From positions 310,001 to 374,000 of the forward strand of contig NZ_BLIZ01000001.1 in assembly GCF_019972315.1 (NCBI RefSeq): a stretch of 64,000 bases of DNA. Reading direction: 5' to 3'. The notes below the pieces were generated by a model. That model made no database searches. It was not told the DNA's origin and saw only the letters and a program-made list of their open reading frames with translations. Position 1 is the stretch's first letter, and each line of letters opens with the position of its first letter. The translations under genes and the position numbers were made by a program. The DNA comes from Geobacter sp. AOG1. Its GTDB lineage: Bacteria; Desulfobacterota; Desulfuromonadia; Geobacterales; Geobacteraceae. Of the stretch, positions 50,980 through 59,859 are shown piece by piece.

Positions 50980-52191
50980 ATGAACTGGAAGTTGATACGC
51001 ATCATCGATACCTATTTGGGAATACCACTGCTGCTCGCACTTTCCCTGGCGAGACGGTTTGGGAGGCATCCGGCGTCGCCATCGGTCGGTGTAAAGAGAA
51101 TTCTCCTCATCAAGTTCTGGGGCATCGGCAATATATTCATGATCATCCCTTCCATCCTGGCACTGAGGAAGGCATATCCGGATGCCATCCTGGATTTTCT
51201 GACACTGGAGAGCAACCGGCAAGCCCTGGAGATAAGTGGTGCAGCGGATACCATCGTCACCATCGATACCGGCACCATTCCCCGGTTCATCAGCACCTGG
51301 CAACGTGCCGTCTCGCGGTTGAAACACAATGACTACGACATCATCGTCGACTTCGAGCAGTTCGCCCGTTTCTCCGCTCTGGTCGCGAACCAGGTAGGGG
51401 CACGGGAAATCATCGGTTTCGCTACCCGCGGCCAGCATCGCAGCTATCTCTACACCCATGCTATTCCCTACGATAATACCATTCATATCACTCGCTCGTT
51501 TTTCGCTCTCTCCACAGCCGCCGGGACAGCAAATATCCCATTCCCCACGGAAATCAGCCTTCCCGGCATCGAGGGGCTGCAGAAACGGGGTCGTGAAATC
51601 CTGGCCGAATCGGGCATCGGGGCGGACGAGGTCTGCGTGGTCATGCATGTCGGGACCAGCGATAATTTCCGTGAACGCCGTTGGCTGCCGGAACGGTATG
51701 CCGCCCTTGCCGACCTTCTGACAAGTCGGTTCCAGGTGCGGGTCATCTTCACCGGCCTGGCCGAAGAGTCGTTCCTTATCCGGGAGGTCTTCCGTCACCT
51801 GCGTGCACAGGAGGCAGTCGCAGATTTGAGCGGACGGCTTCAGTTCGATGATTATTTTGCCCTTGTCGCCGCTACCGATCTGGTGATATCCGCTGATACG
51901 GCGGCCGTGCATCTGGCGTCGGCTCTCGACATCCCCGTGGTTGGCCTGTACGGCCCGAACACCCCGACCCTCTATGGGCCGTGGGGAAGTAACGGAATCG
52001 CTGTTTACCCACAGTTCGACTGCAGCCCATGTATCACGAATTTCAATGCCAAGCTCCATACCTGCCGACACCCGGCCGGAAGGGGGGCATGCATGCGCGC
52101 CATTGAGGTCGAGGATGTCTTCACCGCCATCCAGCAACACTATTTCAGCCCGACAGCCCCCTGTCGGCTCAAGAAACTGGGGGGAGACTAG
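50980..52191 (+). CDS. Glycosyltransferase family 9 (heptosyltransferase-like)
   Basis: The 403-residue cytoplasmic or peripheral protein has the ADP-heptose:LPS heptosyltransferase plan: KRILLIKFWGIGNIFMIIPSILALRKAYPDAILDFLT, then VVMHVGTSDNFRERRWLPERYAALADLL, DLSGRLQFDDYFALVAATDLVISADTAAVHLASALDIPVVGLYGPNTPTLYGPWG (the nucleotide-sugar site). It probably adds a sugar to a surface glycan. The two radical SAM genes follow at once (2 bp), suggesting they act on the same product. Confidence 0.85.
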   Translation: MNWKLIRIIDTYLGIPLLLALSLARRFGRHPASPSVGVKRILLIKFWGIGNIFMIIPSILALRKAYPDAILDFLTLESNRQALEISGAADTIVTIDTGTIPRFISTWQRAVSRLKHNDYDIIVDFEQFARFSALVANQVGAREIIGFATRGQHRSYLYTHAIPYDNTIHITRSFFALSTAAGTANIPFPTEISLPGIEGLQKRGREILAESGIGADEVCVVMHVGTSDNFRERRWLPERYAALADLLTSRFQVRVIFTGLAEESFLIREVFRHLRAQEAVADLSGRLQFDDYFALVAATDLVISADTAAVHLASALDIPVVGLYGPNTPTLYGPWGSNGIAVYPQFDCSPCITNFNAKLHTCRHPAGRGACMRAIEVEDVFTAIQQHYFSPTAPCRLKKLGGD

Positions 52192-52193
52192 CG

Positions 52194-53255
52194 GTGCGCC
52201 GTCTTGCAAAGCTCGCCCGCCAAATCGTCCAGAGCAATCTGGCCGAGCTCCCCTACCCCTACCGCTTGACCTATGCGGTAACCGGTCGTTGCCAGGCACG
52301 CTGCATCATGTGCAACATCTGGCAGAAGCCGCCGGCCGACGAACTTTCACTGGCGGAGATCGACGCCTTCTTTACCCGTGCCAACAAGTTCTCGTGGATC
52401 AACCTTACCGGCGGGGAACTGTTTCTGCGTGACGATATTGCCGACATCGTCCGTTCCATATCTACCCATTGCCGCGGCCTGTATCTCCTCAATTTCCCCA
52501 CGAACGGCTACCAGACGGAAAAAATCGTGGCAACGGTACGAGAGATACTGGACCACCTCACCATTTCGCGCTTCATGGTCACCGTGAGCCTCGACGGCCC
52601 ACGTGACCTCCACGACACGATCCGTAACCTCCCCGGGTCGTGGGACCGGGCGCTAGCCACATTCCGCCAACTCAGAACGCTGCAATCCCGGCGGTTTTCG
52701 GTCTATCTCGGTTATACCCTACAGAAGGCCAACCTCCATGCCTTGCCCGAAATGCTGGCAGCTGCTCGGCATGAGATCGGATCGCTGTCCTATGACGATA
52801 TACATGTCAATCTGGCCCATATTTCAGGTCACTACTATGCCAATGCCAGTTTTACCGGTATGCCCGCCCCCCACGAGGCAGGACCGCTGCTCGACCGGAT
52901 ACGGATGGCACGGCGACGGAAGCTCTTCAATCCGGTTGCCTTCCTCGAACACCGCTATCAACGACTGGCCCAGGAGTATCTGCTGACCGGAACGCCCCCG
53001 CTTCCCTGTCAGGCGGCAGCAGCATCCTGCTTCCTCGACCCGACAGGAATCGTCTATCCCTGCTCAGTCTTTGCCACCCCCGTCGGTTCCCTGCGGGAGA
53101 ATGACTATGACCTCTACCGCATCTGGAACGGTCCGAAGCGGCATGCCGTACGGAAAGCAGTCTGTGACGGCACCTGCCCCGGCTGCTGGACGCCGTGCGA
53201 GGCATACCAGACCATCCTTGCAAACCTGCTGACGGCCGGGAGGAGAGCGCCGTGA
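52194..53255 (+). CDS. Radical SAM/SPASM protein A of the glycan-type cluster
   Basis: The 353-residue protein starts with GTG. The radical SAM motif CQARCIMC lies at about residues 33-40, with LTGGELFLRDD near 68 as the SAM-binding segment. The C-terminal region CQAAAASCFLDPTGIVYPCSVF, then CDGTCPGCWTPCEAYQ supplies SPASM-like auxiliary cysteines. No PqqD domain or peptide gene is adjacent, so the substrate may not be a peptide. It overlaps the next radical SAM gene by 4 bp (GTGA). Confidence 0.8.
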   Translation: MRRLAKLARQIVQSNLAELPYPYRLTYAVTGRCQARCIMCNIWQKPPADELSLAEIDAFFTRANKFSWINLTGGELFLRDDIADIVRSISTHCRGLYLLNFPTNGYQTEKIVATVREILDHLTISRFMVTVSLDGPRDLHDTIRNLPGSWDRALATFRQLRTLQSRRFSVYLGYTLQKANLHALPEMLAAARHEIGSLSYDDIHVNLAHISGHYYANASFTGMPAPHEAGPLLDRIRMARRRKLFNPVAFLEHRYQRLAQEYLLTGTPPLPCQAAAASCFLDPTGIVYPCSVFATPVGSLRENDYDLYRIWNGPKRHAVRKAVCDGTCPGCWTPCEAYQTILANLLTAGRRAP

Positions 53256-54382
53256 TCAGAAGAAACCTGCGGGATATCATTGCGAAAAAGGTCAGCAAGA
53301 ACGGCCTAGGATGGCTGGCCAGACGCAGCCAGCAATATCTGCTCCTTCACCTTTCCGACCTTCTCCATCGACCCCTGTGCGGCCCCGCCCTCGGGACGAT
53401 CATGGTCACCTACCGCTGCAATTATGACTGCGCCATGTGCGACATGCCCCGGAAAGGGGCGACACAAGCAATGGAAGGATTGCAAGAGTTCGACACCGAG
53501 CGGTTCCGCAGAATCATCAGCGAGTTTGCCCGGCTCGGAACGGCAGGCATCGGCTTTACCGGTGGAGAGCCGCTGCTGCGGGAGGACATCTTCGAACTGC
53601 TCGCCTGCACCCGCAAACACGGGATGATCGCCCACCTGAACACCAACGGCTATTACCTCGGCGACACTGAGGCCCGTCGGATAATCGAGGCCGGAACCGA
53701 CTCCGTCAACATTTCCCTGGATGGGGCAACACCGGCCACCCACGACCGGATCAGAAATCGGAGCGGTGCCTTCGAACGGGCGGCAACAGCCATCGACCGC
53801 CTCCACCGCCTGCGACGGCAGCAAAAATCGCCGCTGCGTCTCAAAATCGTTGCGGTCATCGACGAAACGAATATCGAGGAAGCACCGGAATTGATCCATC
53901 TTTCCCGTGAACTCGGGGCCGACAGCATGGACTTCATCCCTCGCCAGCCCTTTGCCCCCAACCTTTCCGGTTCTGGCAACCTCCCCGATGACATGCTCCT
54001 GGCCAGGGTCGACCGCTTGGTCGATGCGCTGCTCCAGGCACGGGAAGAAGGGGCAAGTATCGAAAATTCACCGGCACACTTGCGGCTCTTCCGGTCCTCC
54101 TTCGCCGGGCGTCCTTCCCCCGTACGCTGCAGGGCCGGTTACAACTCCCTTGCCGTTGACTGCTACGGCCGGGTCTTCCCCTGTGTTCCCTGGATAAACT
54201 GGGGGAAATTCATCGCCAACGTCCAGCAGGGGAGTCTTGTCGATGTGTGGCACTCAGCTGAATACCAGCAGCATCGAACCGTCGTCTCGCGGTGTCGGGA
54301 TTGTTATCTGAACTGCCAGACGGAGTTGAACCTGCTGTTCGATCCGTTGGCACATCTGCGGATTCGCTGGAGGAAGAACTAG
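53252..54382 (+). CDS. Radical SAM/SPASM protein B of the glycan-type cluster
   Basis: From the GTG at 53252 (GGAGGAG before it, GTGA overlap with the upstream stop) the protein has 376 residues. The radical SAM motif CNYDCAMC is near residue 56, IGFTGGEPLLREDIF near 108, and the SPASM part CRAGYNSLAVDCYGRVFPCVPW with CRDCYLNCQ near the end. It is homologous to protein A but not a recent duplicate. Its stop overlaps the next start by one base. The function is unknown; pairing with a GT9 and membrane TPR proteins suggests surface-glycan or glycopeptide modification. Confidence 0.8.
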   Translation: MIRRNLRDIIAKKVSKNGLGWLARRSQQYLLLHLSDLLHRPLCGPALGTIMVTYRCNYDCAMCDMPRKGATQAMEGLQEFDTERFRRIISEFARLGTAGIGFTGGEPLLREDIFELLACTRKHGMIAHLNTNGYYLGDTEARRIIEAGTDSVNISLDGATPATHDRIRNRSGAFERAATAIDRLHRLRRQQKSPLRLKIVAVIDETNIEEAPELIHLSRELGADSMDFIPRQPFAPNLSGSGNLPDDMLLARVDRLVDALLQAREEGASIENSPAHLRLFRSSFAGRPSPVRCRAGYNSLAVDCYGRVFPCVPWINWGKFIANVQQGSLVDVWHSAEYQQHRTVVSRCRDCYLNCQTELNLLFDPLAHLRIRWRKN

Positions 54383-56223
54383 TGGAGGCGACGACTCACC
54401 GGCAGGAGAAATTGATTGATTTTGCCATGCTCGCCATCATGGTCGCTGTGGTGTATGGCAGGATACTCGGGCACGATTTCCTGATCAACTGGGACGACAA
54501 CTGGTGCGTGCTCTACGACGAGTCCATACGCGGCTTTTCCTGGGGGCATCTCCGGAAGGCATTCACCAGCGATGTCATCGGCTCCTATGTACCGGTGGAG
54601 ACCGTTTCCTACATGCTGGACTACACCCTCTGGGGTCTCAGGGCCGGCGGCTTTCTCCTCACCAACATCATCCTCCATGCCATCAATGGCCTGCTCGTGT
54701 ACCGGCTTGTCATCCGCTGGTACGGGGAGAGACTGTCCGCCCTCGTTACCGCGGCGCTCTTCCTGCTCCACCCCGTCCAGGTGGAGTCGGTAGCCTGGAT
54801 AACCCAGCGCAGGCTCACCTTGGCCATGCTCTTTTTCCTCCTGGCCTGGGAAGCTTATTGCCGGTACCGCGAGTCCGCTCCCGGCAAGGGGCGACTCGCC
54901 TATGCCGCATCCGTGGCCGCTTTCGTACTGGCCCTGCTGTCCAAGTCCATAACCGTGATCTTCCCGGTGGTCCTGGTGCTGTACGACCTCTGCTTTCCCG
55001 AGGGAGGCCGGCGTTTGCGGCTGAAGGACAAGATTCCGTTCATCCTTGCCGCCGGCGTCATAGCTGTCGCCACCCTGAATGTACACTCCCAGTGGGAAAG
55101 CGAGGGGACCCGGATGGACTATCCCGGTGGGAGCCCCGTGGCAACATTCTTCACCATGCTGTCGGTCTTCTGCCGATACCTGGGAATGGTGGTCTGGCCG
55201 TCAGGATTGAGCGCCATCTATGCCCCCACCATCCACCATTCTTTTGATGCCACCGTGGCCATGGCAGCATTCCTCCTTGCCATGGTGACCCTGTCGGGGG
55301 TATGGCTTTTCAGAAGAGATCGGCGACTCGGTTTCTGGGTGCTCGTCTTCTGGATTGGCCTTCTGCCCGTGTCCCAGATCGTCCCCATCAGCTTCATCAT
55401 GAGCGACCGCTATCTCTACTTCCCCATGCTCGGAGTTGCAGCACTGGCCGGCGCGGGGGCAACAGTGCTGCGGGACCGGCTTGGACCGGGACGCCGTTGG
55501 ATGCTTTACCTGTTGCTGGCGCTGCCGCTTGTGGCCCTGTCAGTTGCTTCGTTCCAGCGGGCAGGGGCCTGGCGCAACCCTCTGACGCTCTGGAGCGATG
55601 CCACCGCCAAGGTTCCGGCAAGTGACCGCGCCTGGGAACTCCTCGGCGAAACATACCGGCTTTCCGGAAACAAAGAGGCGGCTTTCCAGGCTTACGGGCG
55701 CGGACTCGACCTCAATCCGGCGAACACCGAGATACTGTATGGGCTGGGAGAAATGTACACCGGCTTGGGGGAACTGGACAAGGGGGCGGAGTTTTTAGAG
55801 AAACTCCTCCGGATAAAGCCGGACTATGCCGTTGGTTGGGCCGCTCTTGGCAACAACTATCAGAAACGGAGTGATTATCCGGCTGCTGAAAAAGCCTATC
55901 GACAGGCTCTCGCCATACAGCCGGATGCCATGCAGGTCGTTGCCATGCTGGGAAATCTGGCCCTTGCGCAGGGGCACCTTGATGAGGCCCGCTCCTGGTA
56001 TGGCCAGATAGAGGCAAAGGGGTGGAACGATCCCGCCGCCGCCTATCAACTGGCATGTATCGAATCGGAGGCCGGCCACCGTGATGAGGCCCTGAATTGG
56101 CTGGAGAAAGCTTTGCAGCGCGGCTATAATGATTACGGCAAACTTGTCGGCGACCGGCATCTGTCGGCCATCAGGGGAGAACCCCGTTTCGACGACATTG
56201 TGCGTCGGTACGCCCCTAAATAG
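54382..56223 (+). CDS. Multi-spanning membrane protein with C-terminal TPRs
   Basis: From the GTG at 54382 (GGAGGAAG before it) the protein has 613 residues, with about ten membrane spans and a long TPR tail (VPASDRAWELLGETYRLSGNKEAAFQAYGRGLDLNPANTEILYGLGEMYTGLGELDKGAEFLEKLLRIKPDYAVGWAALGNNYQKRSDYPAAEKAYRQALAIQPDA). The YGRILGHDFLINWDDNWCVLYDE loop has the DD pair of GT-C-type enzymes. HAINGLLVYRLVIRW, VESVAWITQRRLTLA and ALLSKSITVIFPVVLVLYDL are shared with the proteins at 49219 and 59860. It is translationally coupled to the preceding radical SAM gene. Confidence 0.75.
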   Translation: MEATTHRQEKLIDFAMLAIMVAVVYGRILGHDFLINWDDNWCVLYDESIRGFSWGHLRKAFTSDVIGSYVPVETVSYMLDYTLWGLRAGGFLLTNIILHAINGLLVYRLVIRWYGERLSALVTAALFLLHPVQVESVAWITQRRLTLAMLFFLLAWEAYCRYRESAPGKGRLAYAASVAAFVLALLSKSITVIFPVVLVLYDLCFPEGGRRLRLKDKIPFILAAGVIAVATLNVHSQWESEGTRMDYPGGSPVATFFTMLSVFCRYLGMVVWPSGLSAIYAPTIHHSFDATVAMAAFLLAMVTLSGVWLFRRDRRLGFWVLVFWIGLLPVSQIVPISFIMSDRYLYFPMLGVAALAGAGATVLRDRLGPGRRWMLYLLLALPLVALSVASFQRAGAWRNPLTLWSDATAKVPASDRAWELLGETYRLSGNKEAAFQAYGRGLDLNPANTEILYGLGEMYTGLGELDKGAEFLEKLLRIKPDYAVGWAALGNNYQKRSDYPAAEKAYRQALAIQPDAMQVVAMLGNLALAQGHLDEARSWYGQIEAKGWNDPAAAYQLACIESEAGHRDEALNWLEKALQRGYNDYGKLVGDRHLSAIRGEPRFDDIVRRYAPK

Positions 56224-56254
56224 AACCATCGGACAACCAACTCTGGATTTCGTC

Positions 56255-57694
56255 ATGAAAGTAAGCCTGATCTTCACCCCCAACCAGCTCAATCCCAACT
56301 ACAAGGAAGTCGCCTTCAGGGATGAAAGCCTCGGTTTCGTCCCGCCGTTGAGTCTCCTGTGCGTGGCCGCGCTCCTGGAAAAGGAAGGGGTCAACGTCGA
56401 TCTCATCGATATGGATGCGGAGAGGCTCGGCTATCCCGAGGTCCTGGAGCGGATAACGACATTCGCCCCTGATCTATTGGGCTTCACGATCACCACCATG
56501 AGCTTCCATCCGGTATTGAAATGGATTCGAAGGTTCAAGGAGGGGACAGGGCTGCCGGTTCTGGTCGGGGGGGAGCATGTCCGCCTCTATCCCCATGAAA
56601 CCATGTCCCATCCTGCCATAGATTTCTGCATCGTCGGCGAGGCGGAACGGCCGCTTCCCGAGTTCGTTCGGGCGTTCCGGGACGGGAGTCCATTCGACGG
56701 CATCAGATCGCTCGGTTTCCGGAAAAACGGTGAACTGTACATAGACAGGACGATCCAAGCGGTCGATGATATCGACGCCATCCCCTTCCCCGCCCGGCAT
56801 CTGATCAGGAATGAGCTGTACGAAAACATCCTGACCCGAAAGAAAAATTTCACCGCCATGATCTCGTCGCGCGGTTGCCCCTTCAAATGCGCATTCTGCA
56901 ATGCCAACCACCAGAAATACCGCGTCAGGTCCGCCGTTAACTTTGTCGACGAAATCGAACTGAACTTCAGGCAACATGGCATCCGCGACTTCGACATCTA
57001 TGATTCCACCTTCACCGCCGACCGCCAACGGGTTATGGATATCTGCGCGGAGATCGGCCGCAGAAAGCTGGAGGTGGGGTTTTCCGTTCGCAGCAGGGTG
57101 GACGTGGTCACGAGGGAGATGATCGACAGCCTGAGGGGAGCCGGGTGCCACACGATCATGTACGGCATTGAATCCAGCAACCCGGAGATCCTTGCCAGGA
57201 TGCACAAGGGCATTTCGCCAGGACTGGTGGCGGAGACCATCCGTTACACCCGGCAAAGCGGCATCAAAACCCTTGGGTTCTTTCTCTTCGGTTTCCCAGG
57301 GGAAACCCGTGAAACCATCGAGGACACCATCCGCTTTTCCCTCGACCTTCCCCTCGATTATGCCCAGTTCTCCCTCCTCCTGCCGTTGCCCGACACGGAG
57401 ATTTATGCATACTACCGAAAACGGGGTCTGGAAGACTACTGGGCGGAATATACCCTGGATGAATCCAAAGACGAGCTGGTTGAACTCATGGATACCGGTG
57501 TCACACGCGAAGAGGTGTCAGAGTACATAACTACGGCGTACCGGCGCTTTTACTTCAGGCCAAAGATAATCTGGAATCGGTTAAAGAACCTCGGATCATT
57601 CAGGGAATTAAGACGGCTTGCAGGTGGGGCCATCGGCATTCTCACCAATGTCGGGGGGAGAAACCCTCAACACTCCCCGAGACACGAAGGCTGA
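56255..57694 (+). CDS. B12-binding domain radical SAM protein
   Basis: From the ATG at 56255 the protein has 479 residues. A cobalamin-binding-like domain comes first (LLCVAALLEKEGVNVDLIDMDAERLGYPEVL, LLGFTITTMSF, LPVLVGGEHVRLYPHETM), lacking the DxHxxG motif, so cobalamin would bind base-off without histidine or not at all. The radical SAM motif CPFKCAFC is near residue 207. The C-terminus (FLFGFPGETRETIEDTIRFSLDLPLDYAQFSLLLPLPDTEIY) is the standard radical SAM barrel end. Such enzymes often catalyse methylation or other C-C chemistry. It is followed by the membrane protein at 57697. Confidence 0.82.
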   Translation: MKVSLIFTPNQLNPNYKEVAFRDESLGFVPPLSLLCVAALLEKEGVNVDLIDMDAERLGYPEVLERITTFAPDLLGFTITTMSFHPVLKWIRRFKEGTGLPVLVGGEHVRLYPHETMSHPAIDFCIVGEAERPLPEFVRAFRDGSPFDGIRSLGFRKNGELYIDRTIQAVDDIDAIPFPARHLIRNELYENILTRKKNFTAMISSRGCPFKCAFCNANHQKYRVRSAVNFVDEIELNFRQHGIRDFDIYDSTFTADRQRVMDICAEIGRRKLEVGFSVRSRVDVVTREMIDSLRGAGCHTIMYGIESSNPEILARMHKGISPGLVAETIRYTRQSGIKTLGFFLFGFPGETRETIEDTIRFSLDLPLDYAQFSLLLPLPDTEIYAYYRKRGLEDYWAEYTLDESKDELVELMDTGVTREEVSEYITTAYRRFYFRPKIIWNRLKNLGSFRELRRLAGGAIGILTNVGGRNPQHSPRHEG

Positions 57695-57696
57695 AC

Positions 57697-59622
57697 GTGA
57701 AGAGATTGCTACGGAGTTCATCCCTTACCTGGGGAATCGGCCTGCTGGCCATGGCCATCATCGGCGTCTTCCTGGTTCGCCAGGTTTCCGAATACGATGT
57801 CTGGTTTCACCTCGCCCTCGGAAAGGAGATTCTCAGAAACGGTCTCCCTGCAACGGACCGATTTACGCTGCTCGGCATGGGACGGCCGCTCCACGACTCC
57901 CAGTGGCTTTTCCAAGTGCTGCTTACCGCGGGTTATCGCATTGCCGGTTTCTGGTGGCTGGAAGCCGTCCAGGTCATTCTCTGGGGCATGGCCTTCTGGT
58001 TTACCTACCGCTCGACACGGAAATGGACATCTCCCCTTGGCGCCTGGATGCTCCTGCTGGTAACCGCCATCGCCTGTGAAGAACGCTTCACCATTCGACC
58101 GGAAATCGTAACCTATGTGATGGTGGCAGTATTTTCATGGCGCCTCCAACAGGGAAAATACCGCTCATGGTTCGACATAGCCCTGCTGGCCGGTCTGCAA
58201 GTAATCTGGGCAAACTCCCACGGGGTATTCGTCATCGGGCCGTTCCTGGTCGGGTGCTATCTCGTGGCTGCCATCATCGAGGGGATACGGGGGGAGGGGT
58301 ATACTGAAGCATGTTCGCTGGGAATAGCGGCCGGTGCCGTAACGGCGGGCTGCCTGATGACCCCCTATGGCTGGAAGAGCCTGCAGTTCGCCTGGCTCCT
58401 CTTCACCGAAGTCGGGCCGAAAGCCTCACCGGTCCTCAAATCAATCGGGGAAATGGAATCCCCTTTTCTCGCGTCTTCGCTTTCATCCATCGCCTTCTGG
58501 TGCTACCTAACTCTCATTATCTTGCTTCTGGTCACGTGGCTGGGGATGCTGCTGAAACAGAGGCGGGAGCTGTCTCTGGCGCGGACGCTGGTGGCGTTTG
58601 CCTTGCTTGCAATCTCCATGACCGCCCGGCGCAATCTCCCCCTCTTCGCCCTTGTCGCCGCGCCACTGGTTGCTGAAAACCTGTCTCTGCTCGGCACAGA
58701 CCGTCTTCGGAGAATATGCGGAGCTCTGGCAGTTGCCGTCATGGTGACCATCGGCCTGGTCTGGTCGCCGCGCCCGGCCTTCCAGTATCTCAGGACCGAG
58801 ATACCCTACCGTTTCGGCGTGGGGATGTCGTCCGATTATGCGCCGCTGGAGCTTCCCGCTTTCCTCGACAGGATCGGCTTTGCGGGACAGGTTTTCAACT
58901 CCCACTCCCTAGGCGGATTCTACGGGTATTACGGCTTCCCCGACCGGATACCCTTTTACGACGCTCGCCTTGAAGCCGTAGACCAGCAGGAGATGCACAG
59001 GGTATTTGAAACAATTGACCATGCCCAAGACCAGCCTGCCCCGTGGCATGAATTCGTGCGGCATTACGATATCCGGGGGTTGCTGCTCGAACACGTATCG
59101 CGGGAAGCAGCCGGGCTGCTGCCGCTGGTGTCGTCGGATCCAGCCTGGCGGCTGGTGTATCTCGACAATGCCGCCTCCTTCTGGCTCCGCACCGATCAGT
59201 CACGCCTTCCGCCTTCTCTGGTGGAATCCGGTGTGGCTGATATCGCGACACGCACCACAAACTTTGCCCAGGAGGAAAATCTCGATGTATTCCTCGACAA
59301 GACAGGTCGCTACCCGGAAGTGCGGCTCGCGCTCCTTGAACGGTTAAGTCGCCGATACGGGAAGAGCAAGTCCGTCCTGACTGAACTGGGGTTGCTCCAG
59401 GTGCGGTTGGGAAGGTTGACTGAGGCGGACCGGACGTTCCATAAGCTTCTTGCTTCGAACCCCAAAGAGCGCACGACACTGACGACGTTGGCACAAATTG
59501 CGCTGATGCGTGGCGACGAGAGTAGTGCGGAAAGTTATCTCCTCAAAGCTCTCAGCTACTATCCTGACGATCCTGACCTGAAAGACAATCTAGCCAAAGT
59601 CCGTGCAGCCGCCCTTAGATAG
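57697..59622 (+). CDS. Multi-spanning membrane protein with C-terminal TPRs
   Basis: The 641-residue protein starts with GTG 2 bp after the previous stop. It has about 11 membrane spans (first at 10-27), an early EYDVWFHLALGKEIL segment typical of polymer-linking membrane proteins, and a C-terminal TPR pair (LTELGLLQVRLGRLTEADRTFHKLLASNPKERTTLTTLAQIALMRGDESSAESYLLKALSYYPDDPDL). A large soluble domain lies at about residues 380-530. It is less similar to the other three TPR membrane proteins, and I cannot assign a reaction. The stop codon coincides with the start of a MITE-like repeat. Confidence 0.7.
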   Translation: MKRLLRSSSLTWGIGLLAMAIIGVFLVRQVSEYDVWFHLALGKEILRNGLPATDRFTLLGMGRPLHDSQWLFQVLLTAGYRIAGFWWLEAVQVILWGMAFWFTYRSTRKWTSPLGAWMLLLVTAIACEERFTIRPEIVTYVMVAVFSWRLQQGKYRSWFDIALLAGLQVIWANSHGVFVIGPFLVGCYLVAAIIEGIRGEGYTEACSLGIAAGAVTAGCLMTPYGWKSLQFAWLLFTEVGPKASPVLKSIGEMESPFLASSLSSIAFWCYLTLIILLLVTWLGMLLKQRRELSLARTLVAFALLAISMTARRNLPLFALVAAPLVAENLSLLGTDRLRRICGALAVAVMVTIGLVWSPRPAFQYLRTEIPYRFGVGMSSDYAPLELPAFLDRIGFAGQVFNSHSLGGFYGYYGFPDRIPFYDARLEAVDQQEMHRVFETIDHAQDQPAPWHEFVRHYDIRGLLLEHVSREAAGLLPLVSSDPAWRLVYLDNAASFWLRTDQSRLPPSLVESGVADIATRTTNFAQEENLDVFLDKTGRYPEVRLALLERLSRRYGKSKSVLTELGLLQVRLGRLTEADRTFHKLLASNPKERTTLTTLAQIALMRGDESSAESYLLKALSYYPDDPDLKDNLAKVRAAALR

Positions 59623-59799
59623 TGTCCATCCGGAAACTCCGGATGAGACACTATCAGTTTCCAATTCGGAAACGAGGAGTTTTTCGTTCTGGCAAGGAAA
59701 ACGAGGGATTGCGCGGAGGCGTACGTCGGTACGCCGCACAAGCAAACCCGATGGTTGACGCCGCCAGGGCGGAAAAGAACTGTTTCCGGATGAAAACTA
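59620..59799. repeat. MITE/REP-like palindromic repeat element
   Basis: The 180-bp segment has 18-bp terminal inverted repeats with two mismatches (core CATCCGGAAAC at 59627-59637 and GTTTCCGGATG at 59782-59792). A further hairpin at 59620-59654 (TAGTGTC-CATCCGGA against TCCGGATG-AGACACTA) lies inside its left end. It carries no gene and lies between two convergent genes. I recall related sequences dispersed in Geobacter genomes, but copy number cannot be tested here. Confidence 0.65.
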
Positions 59800-59859
59800 G
59801 ATAATTCCACAAACACCGGTAAAGACTGACTGTGGTCTCAAGGGTCAAGAAGCTTTCCT

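Noticed and set aside
52194-57694. Radical SAM genes of the glycan cluster as a second GeoRSP system
   Set aside because: No PqqD-like or SPASM-only partner and no HPC peptide in the flanking gaps; their neighbours are a GT9 enzyme and membrane TPR proteins.
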